NCBI GenBank assembly: GCA_037783415.1
Contig: JAZGTN010000003.1
Location: forward strand, 2,998,501 to 3,062,500
DNA length: 64,000 nt
Source: Leptasterias polaris
Lineage: Eukaryota; Echinodermata; Asteroidea; Forcipulatida; Asteriidae
Direction of reading: 5' to 3'
Below the pieces are notes generated by a model. The model did not search any database and had not been told where the DNA came from. It worked only from the letters and a program-made list of their open reading frames with translations. Both the position numbers and the translations under genes were made by a program. Shown piece by piece: positions 24,012 to 37,000 of the stretch (its first letter is position 1; every line of letters starts with the position of its first letter).

Positions 24012-27000
24012 ATGTACGGCCATTTTCACAATCAGTGGTGTAACTTTGAATTTTTGAGGTTTGGGTCTGTATTTTTTAAACCAGTGGATAGAATTCTTAG
24101 ATTTTTGGTCATGCAACTATCCTTGGTAGGGGTTACCTCGGGTAGCTTAATAAAGTTCCTGTGTTTCTTCATATGGATACCTCATACCCCAGAAGGGAGT
24201 AAATCCTACCACCTTGAGTGGTCCGTTTTGTTGTACCTTTTGTTATTCAACCTATTTTTGCTGTTATGCATGCAATTTCAGGTTGCTTTTGGGTTATGAT
24301 TGAGTACAAGGGATGGACCTTTCTGCCATAAAATTTGGACCTCTGAATCTATTTCCGTTCTGACTCAATGTTACTAGGGATGTCGTGTTTCGGAGGTTAC
24401 ATTTTCCGTTAACTTTTACTGTCAATATATTATGCGTCACTTCTCATATATGGAAATGGCAATTATCCCACATTTTCAAGCTTGTTGCTGCTGATTACAT
24501 CTACTTTTGTTTGATATGTTTTTTTTATTGGCTGAGTGGCATCTTCGAAAGATTGCATGCTTTCAAATATGTTTGTTAACTTTTCCGTTAACAGTTTCGT
24601 AACCTCCGAAACATTGGATTATAGGGTCTAACTCTGAAATGATAAAAGGTGGTAATGAAGTGAATAAACTAAAAAGAACTGATAAGACAGCCCATCATTC
24701 CTAGAAAATATCTTTGTAAAAAAACATTGACTTTTTGATTTTTTGTGTAATTTAACATTTCCGTTAACACAGGTAACCTCCGAAACACAATGTAACCTCC
24801 GAAACATTTCAGTTTGGTTTCATTAAGTTTACTTCTCTAAGAAAATACTCTCAGACCTGAAGATGATGTGTATTAACACTGCAGTCATAGGGATTAAAAT
24901 AATTAGGTTTGTAAGGAAAGAATCAAGAAAGGGTGCTGTTTGAACACATGACTCTGAAAAAACCTGTTTCGGAGGTTACATGTTGACGTTTACAACACAT
25001 ATCTATAATTTGTAGGTACAATGCACTATTTTCTTTTAATTTTTTTATCTTTTTGCTTCTTTACCCACTTAGAATTGTTGGCAAAATGACAAAAAAAAGT
25101 CTAGTTTACTTTAGATTTTTTTCTTAGGCTGCAATCTTTAGTATTTTGTGTAACATTTCCAAAACAAAACACAGTTGTAAAGGTTTTTGACGACAATATT
25201 TTCAAGAAATTAATTTTTTTTGTAACTGCAGTTGGTCAAACCATTGTCAAACCATTCCTGCTTTTAATGTTAACACTGCATTTTTGTTCAAATTCCTCCA
25301 TGGCTTAGTTTGCACACAACACAAAGAAGTCATGTTGTCAATTACTATGTGTTTCGGAGGTTACATTAGCTTGTTTACAACTCACTCAACCTGCATTTTT
25401 AATGCAGAGTGAACTAAATATACACTTACTCATTGCAGTATACACAATGTAGCAGTAATTGAATGATTCTTGAGGGGTGCAACCCTATAAATAGACCCCC
25501 CCCCATATCATATAATGGGAAAATTGCATTCAACAAATTTGCTGAAAAATAGCAGCCTTATAGTTTAAAAAAACACTACATGTATCACATGGTGTTTTGT
25601 GCACTTCAAATGAATGAGCAGTGCCTGCATACATACATGCACAAACTATTTCTTATCATGAAATAGTTTCCTTCCAGTTGAACAATCCACAGACTTTTAG
25701 GTCTTGACTGTATCCTACTATTCTTCTGATGAAAATTTCGGAAAATGATTTTTTTCATTCACCCTCTACATATATGGGGAGGGTCCTCGGTGATAGCAAA
25801 GGGTGGGGGGGGGGGGGGGGGGGCACGAGCAAACAAACAACTATTATAGGGGGGTCTGTTCATTGCAGTGGTCAAAATGTTGGTCTGTACATGTAAAAGA
25901 CCCAACAGTACATGAACCTAAATGTACAATATAAGTTTTTGGCCCTGTATTTTTACCCCTGGGGTTGGTACCATGGGTTGGTACCATGAGTTGGGGGGGG
26001 GGGGGGGGGGGGGGGGCAGGGCTTCTAATGCTTGAAGGATAACTTGATGAAAGGGAGCAAGTTGCATAGAATTTGAAAGTTCAATGAGAATCTAGTTGGC
26101 CACATAATTTATTAGATTGAACAACCATTATCCCCGGCTACCCCCCCCCCCCCCTACACTACATTGTACACACGCCAACACATACACATTCTGCCCCCTA
26201 CATGTACATATGCCAACACATTCTTCCCCCTTAAAGAGGCAATTTAGTGCAACTTACCAAAGGGATTAGTACATGGTTCGACAAGTACTAAAACGTTGAT
26301 TCTATATAAAAATGTTCCATCTACACACCTGCAGTGCATCTTAAAAAACTTGCTAAAATGTATGTTGTATGAGGGCTACCCTCACAGTTCTAGCTAAATC
26401 GTCCAATTTTAATATGAGTTTGCATACACCATGAAGGGAGTTAGGGTTTTTAAGTACAAATTTATCAGCAAATACTCTAAAGTATTGGAGACTTTTTGAG
26501 TACGTGTGTTTATAACGTTATGCCAATTCACAGAAATAAAAATTTAAGATGGTTACACAATGTATCTTACTGAGTGTCTCCATTACGAGGCTTCTTCAAA
26601 ACTGTAAACAGTCCACCTTACTTGTTAACTCTATAAATAGCCTTTGCAGTGGTTTGTGAATATTGCCAACATTTGTTTGATGCTAAAGTATGATGCAAGA
26701 AAATCAGAGTTGAAACAATACAAATGTTTTCCTGCCCCTTTGATGGATTAATAACATGATTAGCTTATGAAAATACTTTGTTCTTTGTAGGGATTCCATA
26801 ACTCTAGTCAGAGGTACATGTTATAATGTAACTCCAGTCAGAGGTACTGTATGTTAACACTTAAATGTAACCTCCGAAACATACAGCAGTTGTTAACAGT
26901 AACCTCAGAAATACTGCTTTAGGAGCCAAAAATATATATTTAAGATGATTTTCTTCAAATATAATAAGTGTCTCCATCACGAGGTTTCTTTAGAACTGAA

Positions 27001-28188
27001 TAAAATTACATATAAACAGTCCATCTTACTTGTGAACTCTATAAATAGCCTTTGAAGTGGTTTATGAATGTTGCCAACCTTTGTTTGATGTTAAAGTATG
27101 ATGCAAGAACACCAGATTCAAAACAATGCAAATGTTTTCCTGCCCCTTTGATGGACTAATAACATGTTTAGCTTATGAAAATACTTTATTCTTTGTAGGG
27201 ATTCCATAACTCTAGTCAGAGGTACATGTTAACACTTATGTAACCTCCGAAACATACAGCAGTTGTTAACAGTAACCTCAAAAACACTGCTTTAGAAGCC
27301 AGAAATATACATTTAAAATGATTTTCTTCAATAATGAGTGTCTCCATCACGAGGCTTCTTAAAAACTGAATAAAACTACATGTAAACAGTCCATCTTACT
27401 TGTTAACTCTATAAATAGCATTTGAAGTGGTTTATGAATATTGCCAACATTTGTTTGATGCTAAAGTATGATGCAAGAATACCAGAGTTGAGACAATGCA
27501 AATGTTTTCTTGCCCCTTTGATGGACTAATAACATGTACATACTTTATGAAAATACTTTGTTCAGTGTAGTGATTCCTTAACTCTAGTCAGAGGTATGTT
27601 AACACTTATGTAACCTCCGAAACATACAGCAGTTGTTAACAGTAACCTCCGAAACACTGAATTAGAAAAATTCCAACTCTTGGACAGTTCATGGGATTTT
27701 TATATTTCCTTCACAAGTATGTTGGCCCATGTGAAGACTGTTTGTACAAGGCATAAGACTTAGCCAGTATTCTAGGAAAATGTTTTTAATTAAAAAATTG
27801 TCTGACAAATTGTGATTTTTACACTAAAATGGGATTCAATATTATTTTTCAAAAAAATGTACTTCAGTTTGGGGATTTCTGGTTTTTAGTTTCGAGCTTT
27901 TACTAATACTTTACAACAAAGCATGCCTTAACTCAGTATGCAGTCATTTGGGGTAATAATAAATTTGCACCCCCAAAATTCAGTTTTTGTCAAATTTCAG
28001 GCCTCAAATCAAGTTTACCATCAATTTTGGTGACACTAATGGATAAATTAAGCTCCAAAACCATTGATTTCCTAGAATATATGTCTCAACTAAGAAATTT
28101 TTAATGGAAACAATTAAATATTTTAGGTTTGAAATTTTTGACCCTTGGAAACAAAGTTACACCACTGATTGTGAAAATGGCCGTACAT
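24012..28188. mobile_element. 4.18-kb element with 37-bp inverted ends and internal motif array
   Basis: The ends are inverted and identical over 37 bp: 24012-24048 starts ATGTACGGCCATTTTCACAA, and 28152-28188 is its complement. No open frame longer than about 110 codons, so non-autonomous or decayed. The interior carries the motif TGTAACCTCCGAAACA or its complement at 24386, 24599, 24772, 24791, 24965, 25350, 26866, 27239, 27609 and 27641, with variants at 26898 and 27271. It also has a three-unit tandem repeat (26571-27660), two G runs (25805-25823, 25993-26016) and a C run. A companion TTTCCGTTAAC lies beside three of the early motifs. Confidence 0.8.
26571..27660. repeat. Three tandem units of about 320-390 bp
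   Basis: Units begin at about 26571, 26968 and 27337, each with GTGTCTCCAT(T/C)ACGAGG, then CTCTATAAATAGC, GATGCAAGAA, CCCCTTTGATGG, ACTCTAGTCAGAGGTA, and finally TGTAACCTCCGAAACATACA with CAGTTGTTAACAGTAACCTC. Unit 1 has an extra partial copy of the AGTCAGAGGTA block. Confidence 0.85.
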
Positions 28189-28201
28189 ATGTATGTATTC
28201 T

Positions 28202-28652
28202 ATGGCGTGCAAACTTGACATTTAATCCAAATAGAGATTTATCTCTATAATCGGGCGTACAAAATTAACATTTAATACCTGTAATACATCTCTATTTCTT
28301 TATTTAATAGAGATATCTCTATTTCTAATAGAGATATCTCTATTTCTAATAGATATTTCTAATAGAGATATCTCTATTTCTAATAGAGATATCTCTTTTA
28401 ATAATAGAGATATCAATATTATTAATAAAGATATCTCTATTATTAATAGAGATGTATTATTAATAAAGATATCTCTATTATTAATAGAGATATCTGTATT
28501 AAATAAAGAATTACTAGAGATATCTCTATTATTAATAGAGATATCTGTATTAAATAAAGAATTACTAGAGATATCTCTATTATTAATAGAGATATCTCTA
28601 TTAATAATAGAGATACTCTATTAATGGGTTAAATGTTAAGAATGTACGCCAT
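28202..28652. mobile_element. 451-bp element filled with AGAGATATCTCT palindromes
   Basis: Ends ATGGCGTGCAAACTTGACAT and, read inward from the right, ATGGCGTACATTCTTAACAT. Between about 28240 and 28625 the sequence is a chain of overlapping self-complementary AATAGAGATATCTCTATT-type units. It begins 13 bp after the 4.18-kb element ends. Confidence 0.75.
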
Positions 28653-30404
28653 CCATGAAAAGGGTTGAGTAGTATACAAGTACAACACAGTCCGAGGGTC
28701 GACTGTTAGCTCCTTGAGTGAGTGGAGCTAATATAGACCGTCTACCTGAAATAAACCATGTTAAATTCTCCTGAATTTTGCATCAGGGATAAATAATATA
28801 ATTTGGCTTTTACCCTTGTAAAAGGTCACCCTGAGGTGCTTCACACCTCTGCCTGTCATCAACCCTGCAACATTTCACACCAGGTTCAAAATGCTTTCAA
28901 TTCACGTAAGTGATGTTCATTTTTTACAGATAAAGTTTCATGTCTGACCTACATCAGATAAAAATTGTCAAGACAGAGCAGGAAGCAGACACAAAATGTT
29001 GATCTTTTGGAATCTGAGGCAATAACTGATGAAATGTCACGTCTTGCCCATGTAATAAGAGTCACAATCTGACGATCACTAATTATATCATATTAAATTT
29101 TTCTGTGTGTAGTCTGCACATTGTGTACATAAAGTACAAACTCTGTTTGTGGACTGTGGCTATTTAAAAAATCAATTACAGGTCCTATTTGTCACATTAA
29201 AGTTAAACTAGATGCATCATGCATTATGTTTTTACATTTAACCAGTTAAGGACGGATGTCGTATGAACACGCCAATTTTCCACTGGATGCACAGATGCAT
29301 GTCGGTGGACATAACTTTTGTACTTTTGTGTCACATTGGATGACCAGAAAAAGGGTTGTCAACACTTTCCAACTCAGAGTGTGAACAGAGTAAAGGTTTC
29401 TTATGTCTTGTGTCTTAGGCTAAGTATAAACTAAAGGAAACATATGAAATACACCTGCTGAGCCGTAGTATTAAACTAAGGACCATTAGGCTGAAGTTTT
29501 AATGGATACTTCATCACTTGAATTGAGCAATTTTAATCAAATCAAATGAACACATTTTATCTGTACATGTATAAAAACACAATCATTGTCACAAGTTTTT
29601 ACCTATTTATTGATGTTTACCACATTCAAAAAATTTCTGTATCCTGCCACCACTTTCTAAGTGATTTTATTTGATTTTTTAATGATTTTGGATTTCATTT
29701 CCCTTTTTTATATTCTTTGTGAGAAATTGGTAGCTAAAACGCTAAATTTAGACCTTTAAAAAGAACAATTCAAACGCACATTTCATCGCGCAGACAGAAC
29801 TCATAAGCACTCATGCCCAAAGGAACTAAATTAGAGTGTAGCAAGCAGCGTTGTCACGACCACCATACACCCGAAAATGGCTTATTTTTCATGATTTTGA
29901 TACTTTGTATTAGTTCAAAGTGGCTGTGCCTCCTGTATACATTCTGTCAACCTTTATGGACAGGTAAGGGTAAGTAATGATATAATTTGAATAAATTAAG
30001 TGACAAAAACTTAAAGTGGTGGCAGGATATGGAATTTTAGCTAATCAGATTAATCACCATGATCACTGTTGGAAATTAGTAAAAGTTTTTTAGAATTTAA
30101 GGTGTTAAAATGAAGTCTCTAACTAACAAACTAAGTCAACTGACTCGAGTGTGAATGGTGGAAAACAAATCTCGTCATGCAACACTCTAACAATAATATT
30201 TAACAAACACTCAGTCACACATTTGTGCTAACTCAACTGACAAGTGACAGTGACAATGACTCTGGCTGAGTCATTTTGTGAGTGAATGACATTCAATTCA
30301 ACATCATCATGATGTTAAAATTCACTGACCTATCATCTTACCTTAGGAAAATTTAAGTATAAATATATGAATAATGCATTACCTGCTTGTTTCAACCCCT
30401 GTTT

Positions 30405-30890
30405 TACACTAACTTCAAACGTCCATTCCTACAAAGTACAATACCTGTAGTGCTACTAGTAACAATCTTTATGTTAATTATCGTAGGACTACGTTGTCCA
30501 AAAGTGGTGTTGTCCAACGTGGCACTCTATATTGGAATAGTCTGGACGACTCTTTTAAATCATTACCCACTCTTTCTATTTTTACTACTAGAAAACTTAA
30601 AACTCATTTTGTAAATATATGCATTAAATATACTGTAGGCCTATGTAATTATTATATATTATAGGGTTAATAGGCCCTAGGGTTAATAACAATGGCCTTG
30701 ATTTATACTGTCTTACACTCGTTCATGTGATGTCTTTCATGTATGTCTGTCTTTTGTCTGTCCATAGGCTGGGGTTCAAAAGCTGTTGCTTCACCCTGGA
30801 CCTACGTTGCCTTTTGAATTTATTTTCACTATTAGGCCTATCACAATCATTGAAATTTATGGCAGCATTGAAATAAATGTAAAGGTTATC
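30405..30890 (+). pseudogene. 5'-truncated LINE, reverse-transcriptase C-terminus and 3' tail
   Basis: One plus-strand frame reads NNLYVNYRRTTLSKSGVVQR, then GTLYWNSLDDSF, then RKLKTHFVNI, ending at about 30657. This is the typical C-terminal end of a non-LTR ORF2. About 230 bp of 3' sequence with AATAAA (about 30870) follows. Stops lie upstream, so it is a dead 3' fragment. Confidence 0.6.
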
Positions 30891-32701
30891 GTTCTAATAT
30901 CATGATCATTGGAATTGAACATGTTGAACTTTGAAGCTGGCCTGATGGATGCACTGAATTGAAATACTGAACTGAACAAAGTTGCAACTTGCAAGGAAGT
31001 TTAGCAAACCCGTTCGAGTCCAACATGGTTAAATTTTGAAATTAAACTGGCTAATTTCTACCTCTATAAATGGTCAAATCAAACATTCCAAGAAGTAAGG
31101 TGCCAGGCCAGCTGGCCAGGCAGGCTGTTTTATGCAGCGCTGTCTGTAGTGACCTTTACCCTTTCAGCAACGGACCTGCACCGACCGGCTTAATTCCCGC
31201 ACGTAGGCACTTTCGAGTTCGGCAATGCAATGAGCAAAAACTACAAGTTTTGACGAACTAAAATTACACCTTTCCCCAACGTATTCATATGCATGTGAAG
31301 CTTACTGAACTAAAATTGTTTAAACAATACTGTAACACTGGTCTGACACCTAAAAACATGTTAGAAATTGCTAAAAACATAACTTACATGGTTGACAAAT
31401 TTTGCCGGTTCGTACTTTCGTTGAGACTGTCAGTGGCAAAAGGACGATACCAATTTTCCCCACACGCACCCCGGCCACACACGTACACACAAGTAAGTAC
31501 ACACGCATAATGTGCACAGAAAAACGAAATCACAAGAGGGCGCCGTTCACAAGACATCAAGGTGCACCACATTAAATCAACTCCCATTGCACACAAATGC
31601 TAAATATTCAAAAATAATTTTAAAATACTTTTAAAATACTTTCAAGTCTCTCAGCCTCTTGAAAAAAAAAGAAATATATTTTCAGACAACTGAACTTCAT
31701 ATTTGTTTAAAATTGTTGGCAGGTCAACCGTTTGGAATTTTTGCTAATTACCCCCAGAAAAACCCCCCCGAAAATGTGCCTTTTCCCCGACTTGATGCCA
31801 GCCAGAATAGGACCAACCTCAGTGAAAGCCTAAATTCATCGAAGTCTCTTAAAAAGTTGAAGCAAATAACCTACCCATAGAATATGATAACTTGTCACAA
31901 TTACACAATAAATTAATTCCGCGACCCCCCAAAAAAATATTAGTCATAAATTTAAATTGCATGAATGTTTGCCTATTTATTTAGTGTAGTGCACCCAACA
32001 AGTTTTGTTTTGTTATTAGTAAAAGAATGGGTGGTTTTATGGTTTTGGTAAAAACTAAATAAAGTAAAAATGAATAGATAATATTTGAAAATAGCACAAC
32101 TTATCACATTTAATTATATATTCACATCCTAAAGGGTCCAACCAATGTCTTGACATTGTTGTGTCTGAATTTCTGCAGAGTTCAAGAAAATTATATATCA
32201 CACAACACTCACTAAATCCTGCTGCTTTTTATTTCATTCCAAGACAAAACAAATTGTTTGTCAATATTTTATGGAAAAGGTATCCATCTTGTTCAAAGAA
32301 CTTTTTCACAGGTTAGCCGATTTGTGTATTGGATAAAAATGAGCATCTCTATAAAAAAGTTGCACCCAACCCCAAAAATAAATGAATAATAAATTTATTT
32401 AAAAAGTCAGAAGCACAAGAAATGTAAGTGAATACTTTCCATAAAGTTTAGCAGTTACTACTTTGAGAAAAGCACATGCCATGAACTAACACATTTGGGG
32501 AAAAAACGAAAAAAAATGAAAAACACATGAGCACATGAAACGGTGTTCATAATCTAGCCTCCTACTCTTGGAAACATTTATTTCCAGTGAGATACAGCCC
32601 TGAAACAGCAGTCTAAAACATTTAACATCACAGTTGTGTACATGTGTGCTGTGTAGATACATTAACCACAATCATGGTATCAGATTGAATGGTCAGGTTG
32701 G

Positions 32702-32936
32702 TAGACCCTTTGCACAACGCACAGCGCACTTACACGTGCCTCTCCTATCTGCCATTTTGGGAGTCAAAATGTGCACAAAGGAAATGACTCCCCAAAAGGC
32801 TGAATTGGTAGACGCGCATTGTTTGGAGGTGCGTATGGGCGTGTACCATTTCTGCCCTTTTTGAGTCAATTCGGCTGTGCACATTTTTACTCCCAACATG
32901 GCAGACAAGAAAGGCACAAGTTGTGCAATGGGTCTA
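32702..32936. repeat. 235-bp fold-back with TAGACCC ends
   Basis: TAGACCCTTTGCACAACGC at left pairs with the right end GTTGTGCAATGGGTCTA; inner blocks TGGGAGTCAAAATGTGCACA and GTGCACATTTTTACTCCCA also pair. A half copy (TTGCACGACGCGCAGCGCAC) is at about 58247-58365. Confidence 0.75.
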
Positions 32937-33194
32937 TAGCCCTAAGCCCTATGAACTGTTTTGCTATTAAAAGTGCTGCAGCTCATAGTGTGGCTTATAA
33001 AATCCATGTACATAAATAACCAAGAGAAACAAGAAATACAAAATGACAACGTCTACTTTTGGCCCTTTTTAATCAATGTGTGTTTTTATTATTATTTTGT
33101 TCATCAATGACACAAGCATACATGTACTTAAACAGAGTGTCACAATAATGGTTACGGATGTACATCATGAGGTTGTTTTTGCTTAATAATGATA

Positions 33195-33420
33195 ACAAAA
33201 TGTATTTGTTATGCACTTTTTCAAGCCAAATTTGCCCCTCAAAGTGCCTTGCAATATTATTGTCCGTTCACTGAGCCCAATACATTCCTGAAGCCATCTC
33301 AACTCATTAGGAGTATGACAGCCAAATGGGGGCACAGGTTGCTAGTCATTCACATCAACAATCCCTACCCCTACAGGTACCCATTTACTACTGGATGATG
33401 ACAAGCAATCAAAGTTGAGT
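33195..33420 (-). repeat. Fragment of the tRNA-derived SINE family
   Basis: Shares with the SINE at 59783-60138 the blocks CCATCTCAACTC (CCATCTCAGCTC there), ACAGGTACCCATTT and TTGAGTGTCTTGCT. The tRNA head is missing. Confidence 0.55.
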
Positions 33421-34057
33421 GTCTTGCTAACTGCAGGCATGATATTTGGTCCTGGAAAAAAGTAGCACAAATTTTTGTTAGTATAAAGGCTGACCTACGT
33501 GTTCATATTCTGTAAGCTTTAATAGACTTTTCAGGCAACTTAGTCAAAGTATTTCTGATTTTCCCAAGGGCAAACAAGTGGGTATTCAGACTTAAGTAGG
33601 AGGAATATCACAACAAAATTGAACCTACATTTGTATGTTTGTACATTTACACTACAAATGACTCCGCCACAAGAAATTGAGTTTGATGCACTAGACCACT
33701 CTGCCACAATAAGCCATATTTTCAGACATACATGTAGTTGGACAACTATATCATGCCCTTTTCAGCACCAACACTGCCTCACTTCTAAGGTTTGCAGACT
33801 TGAGGAAATGTTTTAAATTATAGTTAATTTTTGCCCTGGTGATAGCGCTTCTTTTTATAAAAACTTAACATTCAGATGTACATGTGTAAACAGCAACAAA
33901 TCTTCTGAGATTGGCTTCTGTACATTTTAACCTCATACACCTGTATCACCTTGTATTAGACGAGCTGAGCCAAGAAAAACACGGCTGAAACACTACAAGA
34001 TTAATGTATTTCTTCTAAGTAATTCTGGTGGTTAAACATAGAGCTTTTAAGAAGTTT

Positions 34058-37000
34058 TCAAGTTCTCTCTTGAGTTAAATTCTGCCGTAGTGCCTCAAAC
34101 AATATGACACTAGCAGAGACTGCTGCATTTAAGCTGTCAACCACCTCTGCCATGGGTATGTGGACCCTACAGCCAGACGTTTGATCACAGGTCTCCAGGG
34201 CTTGATAGCTCAATCCTTCTGTTTCACCACCGATGACCAACGCTGATTTGGTTCGCCAGTTAATGTTGTGGTAGACTTCAGATTCTAAAACAGGTAAGTC
34301 CATAACTTCCTCTTGACTTTCCTCAATTTTCCTTTGAAACACTCCACCATGATTCCGCTTTCTTTTTGAGGGACTCATCCCTGATTGGTCGATGCTTGCC
34401 GAGGTGTTGTTATCTGCAACATGCACTGTGATGTCTTCATCCAGATAGTTGGTCATTTCCTTCCACGGGATGTTTGCGATGATCGGCATATGAAAATGAG
34501 CACCTGCCCCGGATCGAAGAACCTTTGGCTCCCAAAGGTCAACACATCCTACGAGTGAAATGATGGAGGAAATCAAAAGTTTTGAGAATAAAAAGGTTAA
34601 CTTTATCTTATCCGTTGCTGAATATGACACCTTGCATGGTGAGAATTTGTCCACTGAAGATTGCAGTTAAGCATCCTGGTGTTATGGCGATGTGAAAACA
34701 GTCATTTTAGGTATAACAAAATAGTTCAATGTTTCAATAAGTATGCTCTGATTGTCATCAGTAGAAAACTGAAGACAATAGAAAAATAAACTTGTCGAAC
34801 AGCCACCTTGAAAATACATTCATTTAGTCCTAACTTGTGAGTGGGGCTGAGTGGTAAAAAGAGATACTTCAAAGGCTTTATTTTGTGATTTTAACGACAG
34901 ATTAAGCTTCTTAAGCAGCCAATTTTGATTTAACAAAATTCTGCAAAGCAAAAATTTGCAGGACACTAGCCAAACATGGTGCGTATGACATGGTATTTTG
35001 GCTGGTAAACACAATTTTGTTGTATGAAATTGGGCCCAAACTTTTAAAAGCAGGATGCCAGTATGTCCTTCTCCGGTGTATTGCTTATTAGAATGTGACT
35101 GCAGTGAGTTGGTCCAACTTGCTACACATAGTGTCCGCTTCACATACATGTCCAGGGCATGACCTTTTTATTGGAAAGTCTGAATGTATGTGGGAATGTT
35201 TTGAAGGTGTACCAAGGTCAAGACCAGAGGCAACGACAGCCACAGCCTCCATGGTCTTTATGTAATTTCAGGCCTGTAATAAATCACTTGGCCCAATTTC
35301 ATAGTGTTGCTTAAGCATAAAAAGTAGCTAATCACAACAGAAATTATGCTTACCAGAATAAGGTTACCAACCAAAATGCTATGTCAAATGTACTACCTGT
35401 GACTGGTATCCTGCTTCTTTTATGCTAAGCAGAAAGTTATTAAGCAATATTTCCTGTTCAAGCAGCTCTATGAAATGGGGCCTTGGTAACAATTTATAAT
35501 GACAAACCTTTTGTGAGGAGAATCTTCTGGCACTGGGCGGCCACAGCTGAACGTAGGATGGTCCCAAGGTTGCCAGGTTCCCTGATGTTATCACAGATCA
35601 GTGTCAGAGGCAGCACCGATGACTGTGAATGGAGTGTGTTCTCATGAGTTGGCTTCTTGAAGACACCTTGTTGGAAGAGGAAGGACAAGTGAGAATAGGG
35701 GCCTAGTTATTTAATCTGTAAACTACAAAAAAGACCATTGAAAAAACCACAGACTAAAAGATCAAGTATGACAATCCGCTGGTTCTTCGTGTGAAAGTGA
35801 TGGTAAAAATAAAACAATGTTCTTACACTAAAAATTCACTATGTACTTGTAAACCAATGGTATATTCAAAAGGAGAAATATCAATGTATTTGGCTCAACG
35901 GGAGTTCAGTCCAAGTTGTTATTGTATTGTATTGTATTGTGTTCCGAGGTTCCAGCCTATCACACGGCAGATTATCGGCCATGGCTAAAATACGGCTGAG
36001 TTTCAGTGATTCACGGTGAGTGCCTACTCATATTTTCTCACAAGACAACAACAAATCCCGGTGCTTATTATGAGAAACTTTGTAAAGTCAGGGTTACATA
36101 CATATAGCAGCAACGACTGCTCCAGCAGCTCCAAAAGGTTCAAAAAATAATACCACGCATGGGCAAAAAATAAAACTTTGAAAATCGATGTGTTGGTGTC
36201 ATGTTGGAGTGATGCTTTCTTCAGATGAAAAACTGAGCAAACTGTTTGAAACTTCGAATCACACAAAAGGGCCCAAGTCCTTCAATATCCTCATTGCCAA
36301 AGTGCAGGATTGAGAAGGATTTGGGCTTTTAGGGATCTGCAACACAGGAGGATTTAGAAGGGTTTGGGGTACAATGAGTTTTTGTTAGGGTAGGATTTAG
36401 CAGGACTTGGGCTATCGGGCTGTTTTTACATAGGAGGATTTAGAAGGTTTTAGGTCTTATGCAGCTTAGCCAAAATAGGATTCTGAAGGTTTTAGGGGTG
36501 GAGATTGTAATAAAGCTGACATATTTTTGTTTGTTTGATTATTGGCAACTAAAGTGTTTTTGTTTGCTTGGGTCAGTGCTGTTAGGGTTCCCAGGAGAAG
36601 GATATAGAAGGATTTGGGCACTTTAGGTTTATGACAACTTTAATCTGAAGGATACAGAAGGATTTGGGCACTTTAGGTTTATGACAACTTTAATCTGAAG
36701 GATATAGAAGGATTTGTACACTTTAGGTTTATGCCAACTTTAATTTGAAGGATATAGAAGGATTTGGGCACTTTAGGTTTATGACAACTTTAATCTGAAG
36801 GATATAGAAGGATTTGGGCACTTTAGGTTTATAACAACTTTAATCTGAAGGATATAGAAGGATTTGGGCACTTTAGGTTTATGACAACTTTAATCTGAAG
36901 GATATAGAAGGATTTGGGCACTTTAGGTTTATGACAACTTTAATCTGAAGGATATAGAAGGATTTGGGCACTTTAGGTTTATGCCAACTTTAATTTGAAG

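Larger units (their letters stand above)
18798..34057. other. 15-kb gap between aldolase and MRM3
   Basis: No coding exon supported. It is filled with repeats listed separately: 19041-19219, 19487-19808, 21691-22660, 22900-23110, 24012-28188, 28202-28652, 30405-30890, 32702-32936 and 33195-33420. It should also contain the missing aldolase 5' exon and promoter and the MRM3 3' UTR. A CCAATCAG box (about 23764) followed by TATAAAA (about 23793) gives one promoter-like stretch on the plus strand with no gene behind it. In 28653-30404 and 30891-32701 I see nothing beyond AT-rich unique-looking sequence. Confidence 0.55.
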
